Source: MED-G20 sp038108155
GTDB taxonomy: Bacteria; Bacteroidota; Bacteroidia; Flavobacteriales_D; Parvicellaceae
Direction of reading: 5' to 3'
Length of the DNA: 37,573 nucleotides
NCBI GenBank assembly: GCA_038108155.1
Contig: JAYNHP010000018.1
Span: 1 to 37,573, forward strand
Positions 1 through 8,617 of this stretch are shown here, piece after piece; within the stretch, counting starts at the first letter, position 1; each line of letters starts with the position of its first letter. Below the pieces are notes generated by a model. It had not been told where the DNA came from. It was given only the letters and a program-made list of their open reading frames with translations, and ran no database searches. A program made the position numbers and the translations under genes.

Positions 1-535
1 CGTCTAATTTTTCCAAAACTTCTCGAGGTGCTTCATAAACGTCGTTCGCTCTCCCCAAATAACATGGGTCATGATAGGTGATTTTTTTTCCATCAAATTT
101 TCCACCACCTTTCAATAGCAATCTACCCTCTCTGATTAGCTGATTTATTAATTGAGTATGGTGAACCACCTCAAAGTCAGCTCCAAGTTCAGGATATTCA
201 TTTTTTAAAGTATTAAAACAGTGTGGACATCCAGTAACAATCTTTTGTATTTCGTACCCTTTTAATAATTCTATGTTTTGAATAGCTTGCATCATAAAAG
301 CAAACTCATTACCTGCTCTTTTAGCAGGATCTCCTGTACAAGATTCTTCAGCACCAAGAATGGCAAATTTTATATTGCAATAATTTAGAATTTTAACTAT
401 TGCTTTAGAAATTTTTTTGGCTCTGTCGTCAAAGCTACCAGAACAACCAACCCAAAATAATATGTCTGGACGCTCATTATTTGCAATCATCTCTGAAACA
501 GTAGGAACTCGAAGTTTATTCATTTCATTACTCAT
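1..535 (-). CDS. HdrB-like (Fe-S)-binding CCG-domain protein, partial
   Basis: The gene starts at an ATG at 533-535, inside the stop region of the upstream gene (8-base overlap), and runs off the left edge, leaving about 178 visible residues. The cysteine-rich CCG pattern of heterodisulfide reductase subunit B-like proteins is clear: a first motif GCSGSFDDRA, then EESCTGDPAKR, then TGCPHCFNTLKNEYP, then HDPCYLGR. In this family such cysteines bind a non-cubane or [4Fe-4S] cluster at a redox catalytic site. Immediately upstream lies a membrane protein with two [4Fe-4S] motifs, so the pair probably forms a membrane-bound electron-transfer module of the HdrBC/DsrMK type. The electron donor and acceptor cannot be read from the sequence. 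The second half of the CCG repeat lies outside the window. The family call is firm; the physiological role is not known. Confidence 0.88.
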   Translation of the reverse strand, partial: MSNEMNKLRVPTVSEMIANNERPDILFWVGCSGSFDDRAKKISKAIVKILNYCNIKFAILGAEESCTGDPAKRAGNEFAFMMQAIQNIELLKGYEIQKIVTGCPHCFNTLKNEYPELGADFEVVHHTQLINQLIREGRLLLKGGGKFDGKKITYHDPCYLGRANDVYEAPREVLEKLD

Positions 536-1856
536 CTACCCAATTATTTCTATCTGCCTGTGCAAACTGCCAAGGAGCACCGTTATTTTCTATATTAGTA
601 AGCATACCTGCTAATTCAGATGGAACTTTAGATTCTTCCATAACTAAATATCTTCTTAAATCAATAATAATTGATAATGGATCAATACTTACTGGACATT
701 CTTGAACACAAGCATTACAAGATGTACAAGCCCAAATTTCTTCCTCAGTAATATAATCTCCCAGTAAAGATTTTTTGTCCTTAAAATCGGGACCATTTTT
801 CCTTTTGTTTGCACCAACCTCTTCTAGCCTATCTCTAGTGTCCATTATAATTTTTCTAGGGCTTAATAATTTACCAGTTTGACTTGCCGGACATGCAGAA
901 GTACAACGACCACATTCCGTACAAGTGTAAGCGTCCATCAAACTTTTCCAAGTTAAATCTTCAACATCTTTGGCACCAAATCTATCTGGCACAGGTGCTT
1001 CTCCTTGGCTAGGTGTTGCATAAGGGTCAAAATTTGGGTCAAACATTTTTAGCACCTCTTGTTTGACAGAACTTAAATTATTAAATGCTCCTTTGTTATT
1101 TAAATTACTAAAATAGGTGTTAGGAAAAGCCATAATAATGTGAAAGTGTTTTGAATAAGGCAAGTAATTTAAAAATCCAAAAACAACCAAAATATGACCC
1201 CACCAGCCCACTCTCTCCAAAACCATTAATGTTTCTACATCAAAATAATTGAAAAAGTAAGGTGCTGTAAATGATGAAATCAAAAAGCCAAAAGATCCGC
1301 TTCCAGTCACGTGAGATTTGCCTTGTAAAAAAAGAGCTTCATCCGCACCATTCATAGTGAAAACACAAACTAATAATACAATTTCAAGATAAAGAATAAT
1401 ATTTCCATCTAATTTTGGCCAACCTGTCATTTCAGACATTTTAAATCTTGGCACTTGAAGTAAGTTTCTTCTAGCCAAAAAATATAATGTGGAAATAAAT
1501 GCCAGTACGGAAAGAACTTCTATAGTACTAATTAATAAAACATAAATCCATCCTAATTTATTTAGGAAAAATCTATGACTTCCGGATATTCCATCCGCAA
1601 TTATTTCTATTAATTCAGTAGAAGTAAATAAGAAGGCTACATAAATAAAAAGATGTAATAAAGCAGGAACAATACGCTGAAACATTTTTTTTTGACCCAG
1701 TGCAACTAATAAAGTAGTTTTAATTCTTTGTGCTTTATTATCAGATCTATCAAGTGGTTTACCTAACGATATATTTTTTCTGATTTTAGAAATGTTGAAA
1801 CTAAAAAATCCAAATCCGACAACCAGAAGAACAATAAAAAGCAATTGGCTAATCAT
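528..1856 (-). CDS. Membrane HdrC-like protein with two [4Fe-4S] motifs
   Basis: This 442-residue protein has an N-terminal half with about six hydrophobic segments and a soluble C-terminal half. The C-terminal half carries two ferredoxin-type cluster motifs: CTECGRCTSACP at about residues 310-321 and CTSCNACVQECP at about 374-385. Histidines near membrane segments (H68, H221, H237, H239) make a heme-b-binding NarI/DsrM-like domain plausible, but that is inference. The gene overlaps the HdrB-like gene by 8 bases, implying translational coupling. It follows the MCE gene by 21 bases, so amidase, MCE protein and this pair may share a transcript. The likely role is electron transfer between the quinone pool and the HdrB-like partner. 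The family assignment is strong; the substrate is unknown. Confidence 0.88.
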   Translation of the reverse strand: MISQLLFIVLLVVGFGFFSFNISKIRKNISLGKPLDRSDNKAQRIKTTLLVALGQKKMFQRIVPALLHLFIYVAFLFTSTELIEIIADGISGSHRFFLNKLGWIYVLLISTIEVLSVLAFISTLYFLARRNLLQVPRFKMSEMTGWPKLDGNIILYLEIVLLVCVFTMNGADEALFLQGKSHVTGSGSFGFLISSFTAPYFFNYFDVETLMVLERVGWWGHILVVFGFLNYLPYSKHFHIIMAFPNTYFSNLNNKGAFNNLSSVKQEVLKMFDPNFDPYATPSQGEAPVPDRFGAKDVEDLTWKSLMDAYTCTECGRCTSACPASQTGKLLSPRKIIMDTRDRLEEVGANKRKNGPDFKDKKSLLGDYITEEEIWACTSCNACVQECPVSIDPLSIIIDLRRYLVMEESKVPSELAGMLTNIENNGAPWQFAQADRNNWVDE

Positions 1857-1877
1857 AGAATATTAAAATGTTAATTT

Positions 1878-2903
1878 TTAGAAACTCAAAGAATCAACTG
1901 CAAACTTTTTTAAGAGCTTTTCATCTCTAGAATCTAAAATGCTTTTGTCTTTTTTACCAAATATACTGAATTGAACATATCGTTTTGGTTCTGTTTTAAT
2001 ATTTTCTACAAGTCTAGTTGCCTCATCAATCATTTGAGTAACCGATAAATAAACGGTAGAATCGTTAATTAACCTAGTTAGTGTTCCATCGCCATTTTTA
2101 ATATCGTAAAGAATCATATTAACTTCTTCTAAAGATTGTTTAGCATTATTTATAGTACCCTTTATATCAGACGCTACAAGAGAATCTGAAAGTTTAGCAG
2201 TGTTACTTAATATTTTATTAATTGCTTCGTTACTTTCCTTAAGATTGGATGTGACGGTTTCAATATTTGAAACAATCTGGGTAATATTATCTTTTTCGCT
2301 TCTTATCAAACTTCTAATCTGAAGGGATACCTTCTCCAAATTTTTAATAGAGTTTTTAATACCGTCAAAAGACTCGTCTAAATTATCAGTATTTCTACTA
2401 AATATGGCCTCTATGGTTTTAATAGCTGAATCTGCGGTACTAATTAGCTCATTTGTTTTCTTTTCAAGTGGAATTAAACGCTCATTTATCTGGTCTTCCA
2501 GTGCTAATGATACAGAGGATGGGATAGTGTCTCTAGAATTATAATAATCTAATGAATCGCCATATGAAATATCTAAGTAAGAACCAGAAAGCAAATCCGA
2601 GTTTAATAATACTAAAGAACCTTTCTTAAGCTTAAAAACATTGGGATCTGTCAACTCAAATTCTACAACAATATTATTTAAATTATTTTTTTGAAAATTA
2701 ATATTGGTAATTATTCCAACCTGTAAGCCATTTAAGTTAACCGGTCTTCCAGTAGAAAGTCCTTCCGAATTTGAAAATACACTATAGTATACGAATCTAG
2801 ATTTCCATATTTCTTGACCCTTTAAAAAAAACGATCCTACAATAAGAACACTAATTCCAACCAATGTAACAATTCCAATTAAAAATTCTTTTTTAAGTTT
2901 CAT
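1878..2903 (-). CDS. MlaD/MCE-family lipid-transport substrate-binding protein
   Basis: This 341-residue protein has one N-terminal transmembrane anchor (about residues 8-28) followed by an MCE domain (about 37-116). The domain includes the typical stretch around GLSTGRPVNLNGLQVG. The rest is largely helical and rich in Ser, Asn, Ile and Lys, consistent with the long coiled region of MCE proteins. MlaD-type proteins bind phospholipids in the periplasm and work with an ABC transporter (MlaEF); no permease or ATPase gene is in the window. The gene lies 11 bases downstream of the amidase gene and 21 bases upstream of the HdrC-like gene. The start ATG (2901-2903) gives a conventional anchor. The family is clear; the transported lipid and direction are unknown. 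Confidence 0.88.
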   Translation of the reverse strand: MKLKKEFLIGIVTLVGISVLIVGSFFLKGQEIWKSRFVYYSVFSNSEGLSTGRPVNLNGLQVGIITNINFQKNNLNNIVVEFELTDPNVFKLKKGSLVLLNSDLLSGSYLDISYGDSLDYYNSRDTIPSSVSLALEDQINERLIPLEKKTNELISTADSAIKTIEAIFSRNTDNLDESFDGIKNSIKNLEKVSLQIRSLIRSEKDNITQIVSNIETVTSNLKESNEAINKILSNTAKLSDSLVASDIKGTINNAKQSLEEVNMILYDIKNGDGTLTRLINDSTVYLSVTQMIDEATRLVENIKTEPKRYVQFSIFGKKDKSILDSRDEKLLKKFAVDSLSF

Positions 2904-2914
2904 TTAGCAATATT

Positions 2915-4006
2915 TTACGGCTTTTCCCAATTTAGTCTTTTTCCGTCTTGGAAAGAAACAATAAAAGCAGATTCATATCCAGATTTTTTAGCCTGGTTTA
3001 AATGCTCATTAGCAGTTTTCATATTTGAGCTTAAACCAAAAGTATATTTGTAATAATTTCCACTAATATACACTTCTACATCTTTTAAACCATTAAAGTT
3101 TTCAGGAAGTGTTGGAATATTAACACTTGAAGTTGCTATTTGAACTTTGTATATTAACCCAGTATCCTTGGAATTATCTTCTTGCGAAATCCTCTTTTCT
3201 TCCTGAAATTCTGTTAAAGATTCATCAACATTGTCGTATTTATTTTTATAATTTTTAAAACCTTCAAAAATATGATTTGCCAATTTTAATTGGCCGCTTT
3301 TTGAAATAAGCAACTTTTCATCTTTGGGATTAGACAAAAAACCTAGTTCCAATAAAACTGCAGGCATTGTTGCTCTATAAAGAACCATGAACCCCGCTTG
3401 TTTTACACCCCTGTCTCTGAGTCCTAATTTTAACCTACAATCCTTTTGAATCGCATTAGCTAAAATTAAACTTTGATCCAAAAATGCATTTTGCCTCATG
3501 GATAATGCTATGTAAGCATCAGGATCATTTGGATCAAACTCAGAATAAGTTTGCTCGTTGTTTTCCTCCATTAAAATAGAGGAGTTTTCAAACTTTGCCA
3601 CTTCCAAAGCTGCTTTTGTTTTGTGCAACCCAAGAACCCATGTCTCAAATCCATTTGCAGAAGGAGCTTCAATAGCATTAGCGTGGACAGAAATAAATAA
3701 GTCAGCTCCAATTTCATTGGCTATTTTAGCTCTTTTGGCCAATCCTATAAATCGATCGTCATCTCTAGTAAAAACAACCTTTACATCTGGAAATTCTTTC
3801 TTTATTAAATCCCCTAAAAGCAAACTAACTTTTAAAACAACCGTTTTCTCAAAATTGTTGTTCGGACTTACAGCTCCCGGATCTTTACCTCCGTGTCCTG
3901 GATCAATAACAACAGTATTTATACCTAATCCTGTCTGGGAGTTCATCTGTGTAAGATAAAACAACAAAAGAATTAAGGGAAAATATTTTCTTAAAATAAG
4001 TACCAT
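2915..4006 (-). CDS. N-acetylmuramoyl-L-alanine amidase (Amidase_3) with SPOR-like C-terminus
   Basis: This 363-residue protein cleaves the bond between MurNAc and the stem peptide of peptidoglycan in the periplasm. A signal peptide occupies about residues 1-23. The Amidase_3 domain begins at VVIDPGHGGKDPGA, and the zinc ligands visible are H38, E53 and H108 (in SVHAN). The catalytic Glu region is VLLELGFLSNPKDE. The last 75 or so residues (from YKVQIATSS) resemble a SPOR domain, which in other proteins binds denuded glycan at division sites. The gene is divergent from lptD across a 72-base spacer and begins a run of four same-strand genes. The AmiC-like function is confident; a role in daughter-cell separation is inferred from the family. 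Confidence 0.93.
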   Translation of the reverse strand: MVLILRKYFPLILLLFYLTQMNSQTGLGINTVVIDPGHGGKDPGAVSPNNNFEKTVVLKVSLLLGDLIKKEFPDVKVVFTRDDDRFIGLAKRAKIANEIGADLFISVHANAIEAPSANGFETWVLGLHKTKAALEVAKFENSSILMEENNEQTYSEFDPNDPDAYIALSMRQNAFLDQSLILANAIQKDCRLKLGLRDRGVKQAGFMVLYRATMPAVLLELGFLSNPKDEKLLISKSGQLKLANHIFEGFKNYKNKYDNVDESLTEFQEEKRISQEDNSKDTGLIYKVQIATSSVNIPTLPENFNGLKDVEVYISGNYYKYTFGLSSNMKTANEHLNQAKKSGYESAFIVSFQDGKRLNWEKP

Positions 4007-4078
4007 TATATTTGCATAATTTTATTTCGTTTTAATCGTTAATAAAAACAATTCTTTCAAAAGAAGGTCTATTTATAC

Positions 4079-6658
4079 ATGTTTATAAATCAAAACAAAT
4101 TTAAGCTGCAAATTGAATTGACTAAAAGTTATTCCTTTGTTTTTATACTCTTTTTGGTGTTAATAAACAGTAATTCATTAATAGGGCAAATACAGAACGA
4201 CCAAAAATCAAGCCAACTAGAGGATGCACTTAACTGGAATGCAAAAGATTCTATTGTTTTAGATATGAAAAGTAAACAAACCCATCTTTATTCTGAAGCA
4301 CACATAGACTACGGAGAGATAATTTTAGATGCATGCTACATTAAATTTGATTTTGAAAGTAAAATTGTACATGCAAAATATTGTTTAGATAGTAATAATC
4401 AGAAAATTGGCAAACCAGTTCTTTCTGACGGATCAACTTCTACCACTTCTGACTCATTGAAATATAACTTTAAAACAAAAAAAGGGATAACCTATGAAGT
4501 ACTTCTTCAGGAAGGAGAAAGTTTTATTCATGGTGAAAAAGTTAAAAGGCAAAATAATGGAGATGTTCATATTAGGAATGCGCTTTACACTACATGCGAT
4601 TTAGAACATCCACATTTTTATTTCAAATTAAGAAAAGCAGTCATTAAGCCAAATGATAAAATTGTTTCTGGGCCAGTAAACTTACATATTGCAGATATTC
4701 CTACTCCTCTTGGTTTACCATTTGCCTTTTTACCCAACAAAAAAAACAAGAGTTCTAATGGCCTTATTATTCCAAATTATGGAGAATCTAGAGCACTGGG
4801 GTTTTATTTACTTGGGGGAGGATATTACCACCAGTTTAAAGGAGGTAAACTTAGCACTTCAATAACTGGAGACATATACAGTTTAGGTTCTTGGGGAATT
4901 AGTAACTCAACAAGTTATAAAGTAAGATATAAATATAGTGGACAGTTCAGTTTGAATTACAGAAATACTATTCAAGGTGAAAAAGGCTTTGAAGATTACA
5001 ACAAAAGCAAAGATTTTTTCATAAAATGGAACCATCAAAACGATACAAAACTTAATCCAGGAACTACATTTAGAGCATTAATCAATGCCGGAACTACCAC
5101 CAATTTTAGAAATGACTACAACAATATCTCCGCAGAGAACTATTTGAAAAACACTTTTAATTCCAACATTGCTTGGAGTAAGAAATTTAAAGGGGCAATA
5201 TCCACTAACTTAAGTGTAAATTTAAGACACAGCCAAAACAGCAATTCTGGATTGATGACTTTTACACTTCCTGAAGTTGCGTATAATGTAAATCGATTTT
5301 ACCCATTTAAAATGTTAAGAAAAAATAGTATTAACAAAAACTTTATCCATGAAATAATTGACCAAACGAATATTAATTACCAGATGAATACCAAAAACCA
5401 GTTGAGTTTAAGTTCAGAAAATCTTCTAAATAATAACATAGAAAGTTTACTTGCAAAATCAAAAAATGGGATGAGACATAATCTAAGTGCTTCAAGTTCC
5501 TTAAAGCTTTTTGGAAAGAACGTGACCATCAATCCTTCTTACAAACTTTCCTCATTATGGTATATGGAACAAATTAATAGAAACTGGGACAATTCTGAAA
5601 ATGAAATTATTAATGATACTGTTAAAGGATTTTCTCAAATTTATTCTCAAAGTATTAGTGCTTCTGCAACAACTAAAATTTATGGATTCTATAGTTTTGC
5701 AAAATTTCTTTCCGGAAAACATGAAACTAAAATTAGACACACAATCACCCCAAATATTAATTTTAGTTACAGACCCAATACACATCCATGGCAAACCTAT
5801 CAGTCAGATTCTCTGGGCAACACTCAATCTTATTCTCCATTCTCAAACAATATTTATGGAACAGTAAATTCATCCGAGTCTGGAAGAATTGGTTTTAGTT
5901 TAATCAATTCTTTGGAATTAAAAAGAAAAAATTTAAAGGATACAACAAATAAGGAACCATTTTTAAAATCAAAAATTTTAGAAAACCTCAGTCTAAATTC
6001 AGGGTACGACCTTACTAAAGATTCTTTCCAACTAGACAACATAAGAATTATCGGTAGAACTACCCTTTGGAAAAAAGTTAATTTAAGGTTTGCTGGGCAA
6101 ATAGATCCTTATCAATATGAAAATGGACAAAGAATAAATCAATATCAATTTTCTAAAAATAAGAGTATAGGAACTCTGAAATCTGCAAATTTTGCTTTAG
6201 GAACCAGTTTGAAATCTCCAAAAAACAACAAAAAGGAATATAAAAGTGATAAAGCAAGCAAAGAAGAATTAGAAGTTATTAATTCAAATCCCGATATGTA
6301 TATAGATTTTAATATTCCCTGGACTATAGGAATTGATTATAAAATTGATTACAGAAGAACAATTAGTGCCACTATGGACACCTCTTTCATTACTCAAAGT
6401 ATAGGCTTAAGAGGAGATGTAAGCATTACCAAAAACTGGAAAGTTTCTTACATGACGAACTACGATTTTGTAAATAAGGAGTTTAGTTTTACTTCTATCA
6501 ACATTGCAAGAGATCTTCATTGTTGGCAAATGAGCTTCAATTGGATTCCTATAGGATTTATGAGAAGTTATAATCTGAACATAAGCGTAAAATCCTCTAT
6601 ACTTCAAGACCTTAAATTACAAAGAAGAAGAACTTGGTACGATAATAATATTCCTTAA
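4079..6658 (+). CDS. lptD: LPS-assembly outer-membrane protein LptD (OstA-like)
   Basis: This 859-residue protein matches the Bacteroidota form of LptD, the outer-membrane barrel that inserts lipopolysaccharide into the outer leaflet. Residues 1 to about 37 contain a hydrophobic secretion signal. An OstA-like periplasmic domain follows (to about 180). The rest is beta-barrel with alternating polar and hydrophobic strands, including the family motif around ESRALGFYLLGGGYYHQF and a C-terminal stretch around HCWQMSFNWIPIG. Four cysteines are visible: C86, C102, C173 (in TTCDLEHPHF) and C815 (in HCW). This arrangement could allow disulfide linkage between periplasmic domain and barrel, as in E. 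coli LptD. The gene precedes ridA by 8 bases and diverges from the amidase gene. The E. coli barrel CC pair is a single Cys here. Confidence 0.87.
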   Translation: MFINQNKFKLQIELTKSYSFVFILFLVLINSNSLIGQIQNDQKSSQLEDALNWNAKDSIVLDMKSKQTHLYSEAHIDYGEIILDACYIKFDFESKIVHAKYCLDSNNQKIGKPVLSDGSTSTTSDSLKYNFKTKKGITYEVLLQEGESFIHGEKVKRQNNGDVHIRNALYTTCDLEHPHFYFKLRKAVIKPNDKIVSGPVNLHIADIPTPLGLPFAFLPNKKNKSSNGLIIPNYGESRALGFYLLGGGYYHQFKGGKLSTSITGDIYSLGSWGISNSTSYKVRYKYSGQFSLNYRNTIQGEKGFEDYNKSKDFFIKWNHQNDTKLNPGTTFRALINAGTTTNFRNDYNNISAENYLKNTFNSNIAWSKKFKGAISTNLSVNLRHSQNSNSGLMTFTLPEVAYNVNRFYPFKMLRKNSINKNFIHEIIDQTNINYQMNTKNQLSLSSENLLNNNIESLLAKSKNGMRHNLSASSSLKLFGKNVTINPSYKLSSLWYMEQINRNWDNSENEIINDTVKGFSQIYSQSISASATTKIYGFYSFAKFLSGKHETKIRHTITPNINFSYRPNTHPWQTYQSDSLGNTQSYSPFSNNIYGTVNSSESGRIGFSLINSLELKRKNLKDTTNKEPFLKSKILENLSLNSGYDLTKDSFQLDNIRIIGRTTLWKKVNLRFAGQIDPYQYENGQRINQYQFSKNKSIGTLKSANFALGTSLKSPKNNKKEYKSDKASKEELEVINSNPDMYIDFNIPWTIGIDYKIDYRRTISATMDTSFITQSIGLRGDVSITKNWKVSYMTNYDFVNKEFSFTSINIARDLHCWQMSFNWIPIGFMRSYNLNISVKSSILQDLKLQRRRTWYDNNIP

Positions 6659-6666
6659 ATTTATAT

Positions 6667-7044
6667 ATGAAATCAAAAATAGAAATTCCAAATGCGCCAT
6701 CTCCTGTAGGACCATACAGTCAAGCAATTAAATACAACGGATTAACAATAGCGAGCGGTCAAATCGCAATAGACCCTAAAACAGGTATTTTAGATACCAG
6801 TTCTATTGAAAATGAAACCCACCAAATATTAAAAAATATTGATGCTCTTTTAGAAGCTGGAAATCTAAAAAGAGACAACATATTAAAATGCAGTATTTTT
6901 TTGAAAGACATGAATGACTTCAACAAGGTAAATGAAATTTATGGCAGCTTTTTTAATAAGCCATACCCAAGTAGAGAAACTGTGGAGGTTGCTAGACTAC
7001 CAAAAGATGCAAATATTGAAATTAGTTTTATTGCTGGGGAATAG
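6667..7044 (+). CDS. ridA: RidA family 2-iminobutanoate/2-iminopropanoate deaminase
   Basis: This 125-residue protein has the full RidA (YjgF/YER057c/UK114) length and motifs. The N-terminus reads SPVGPYSQAI, then ASGQIAIDP. The C-terminus carries PSRETVEVARLPKDANIEI, with the conserved Arg that binds the substrate carboxylate. RidA hydrolyses reactive enamine/imine intermediates released by PLP enzymes such as threonine dehydratase and works in the cytoplasm. It starts 8 bases after the lptD stop and so is probably co-transcribed. Its stop codon directly abuts the stop of the convergent RluA-family gene, with no room for a terminator. Confidence 0.95.
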   Translation: MKSKIEIPNAPSPVGPYSQAIKYNGLTIASGQIAIDPKTGILDTSSIENETHQILKNIDALLEAGNLKRDNILKCSIFLKDMNDFNKVNEIYGSFFNKPYPSRETVEVARLPKDANIEISFIAGE

Positions 7045-7749
7045 TTAATTACTCAAGTTTAAAAATTCGTTCCAAAGCGGGTCTACAGGGGGATTTGCCA
7101 AAATGGTTATTTCTTCTTTTTTTACTGGGTGCATAAAAGAAATTGATCTAGCCAACAAATGAATACTACCATCTTTATTGGTTCTTTTTGCACCATATTT
7201 TACATCTCCCTTTATCTTACAACCCATATGACTAAGTTGAACTCTTATTTGATGGTGACGACCAGTCAATGGATTTATTTTTAAATAGTAATAGTTTCTA
7301 CTTCTACCAACTAGGGTGTATTTTAAAATGGCTTTTTTACTTTGTTTGACTTCTAAATCGTAAGCTCTAGACTTATTTTTTTCTTGATTTTTTTTGAGCC
7401 AATTGGTTAATTCTCCTTCTTCAAATGGTGGCTTTTCCTCCACAACAGCCCAATACTCTTTTTTAACTTCCTTAGCTCTAAAAGATGCGTTCATTCTTGC
7501 AAGAGACTTAGATGTTCTAGCAAAAACAACTACTCCACCAACAGGTCTATCTATCCGATGAATTATTCCTAAAAAAACATCTCCTGGCTTGTTGTATTTT
7601 TTTTTAATATATGCTTTGACATTTTCCGCAAGAGTAACATCCCCAGTCTTGTCTGATTGAATAATATCTCCAGAAAGTTTTTTTACAGCAATAAGGTGGT
7701 TGTCTTCAAATAATACTGAAAAACTTAAATTAGTACTGTTCTTTTTCAT
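7045..7749 (-). CDS. RluA-family RNA pseudouridine synthase
   Basis: This 234-residue protein has the RluA catalytic motif HRIDRPVGGVVVFARTSKS, in which the Asp after HRI is the nucleophile. A second conserved segment is GRHHQIRVQLSHMG. These enzymes isomerise uridine to pseudouridine in rRNA or tRNA. No N-terminal S4 domain is present, so it is a short RluA type; the target nucleotide cannot be assigned. Its start lies inside the 3' end of panB (20-base overlap), so the two genes are almost certainly co-transcribed and probably coupled in translation. Its stop abuts ridA's stop on the other strand. Confidence 0.94.
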   Translation of the reverse strand: MKKNSTNLSFSVLFEDNHLIAVKKLSGDIIQSDKTGDVTLAENVKAYIKKKYNKPGDVFLGIIHRIDRPVGGVVVFARTSKSLARMNASFRAKEVKKEYWAVVEEKPPFEEGELTNWLKKNQEKNKSRAYDLEVKQSKKAILKYTLVGRSRNYYYLKINPLTGRHHQIRVQLSHMGCKIKGDVKYGAKRTNKDGSIHLLARSISFMHPVKKEEITILANPPVDPLWNEFLNLSN

Positions 7750-8545
7750 TAGGGAAATCTTGAGATTTTACATCTTTCTTAAAATTACTACAAGCTTTTA
7801 ATATCTCTTGATGAAGATTATGATACCTTCTCAAAAATCTTGGAGAAAATTCTTGGGTAATTCCAAGCATATCGTGTAAAACTAAAACTTGTCCATCTAC
7901 ACCACCTCCAGCACCAATTCCTATTACAGGAATTTCTAGTTTTTGTGCAACAGTAGAAGCTAGCTTTGCAGGAACTTTTTCTAGAATCAATGCAAAACAA
8001 CCAGCCTCTTGTAATAAGAGAGCATCTTCAAATAGAGCATTTGCTTCTTCCTCTTCTCTTGCCCTGACTGTATAAGTTCCAAATTTGTAAATTGATTGAG
8101 GAGTTAAGCCTAAATGACCCATTACGGGAATTCCTGCAGAAAGGATTCTTTCAACCGACTCAATAACCTCTTTACCACCTTCAAGTTTAACAGAATGAGC
8201 TTCTGCCTCTTTCATAATTCTTATAGCAGATCTTAGGGCTTCTCGTGAATCTCCTTGATAATTTCCAAAAGGTAAATCAACTACAACCAAGGATCTATTT
8301 ATTGCTCTTATAACTGAGGAAGCATGATAAATCATTTGGTCCAATGTTATAGGCAAAGTAGTTTCGTGACCAGCCATAACATTGGAAGCAGAATCACCTA
8401 CTAAAACCACATCAATTCCAGCTTGGTCTACTATTTTAGCGATTGAATAATCGTAAGCGGTTAGCATGGATATTTTCTCATTATTCCTTTTCATTTCTTG
8501 AAGAACATGAGTGGTTACTCTTTTTATATCTTTGTGCAGAGACAT
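7730..8545 (-). CDS. panB: 3-methyl-2-oxobutanoate hydroxymethyltransferase
   Basis: This 271-residue protein is PanB, the first committed enzyme of pantothenate and hence CoA synthesis. It adds a hydroxymethyl group from methylenetetrahydrofolate to ketoisovalerate. Visible family motifs are MLTAYDYSIAKIVDQAGID, LVGDSASNVMAGHETT, VVDLPFG, VKLEGG, GHLGLTPQS and IGIGAGGGVDGQVLVLHD. The Asp of VGDS and the Asp in VVDLPFG correspond to metal-binding positions in the family, and the Glu of KLEGG is also conserved. Length is normal. It is divergent from the DUF5686 gene across 72 bases and overlaps the downstream RluA-family gene by 20 bases. No panC is in the window. Confidence 0.97.
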   Translation of the reverse strand: MSLHKDIKRVTTHVLQEMKRNNEKISMLTAYDYSIAKIVDQAGIDVVLVGDSASNVMAGHETTLPITLDQMIYHASSVIRAINRSLVVVDLPFGNYQGDSREALRSAIRIMKEAEAHSVKLEGGKEVIESVERILSAGIPVMGHLGLTPQSIYKFGTYTVRAREEEEANALFEDALLLQEAGCFALILEKVPAKLASTVAQKLEIPVIGIGAGGGVDGQVLVLHDMLGITQEFSPRFLRRYHNLHQEILKACSNFKKDVKSQDFPNEKEQY

Positions 8546-8617
8546 TTCAATTAAATTTTATACAAATTTGATACATTATTCGAGATTATCTTAATAATTT
8601 TTAGTTTTTAAAAAAAT

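Noticed and set aside
3558..3959. A 133-codon plus-strand frame opposite the amidase gene
   Set aside because: It is antisense to conserved amidase motifs and has no recognisable domain.
5601..5867. An 88-codon frame overlapping lptD in another frame
   Set aside because: The lptD frame is continuous and conserved in pattern here; the alternative is low-complexity.
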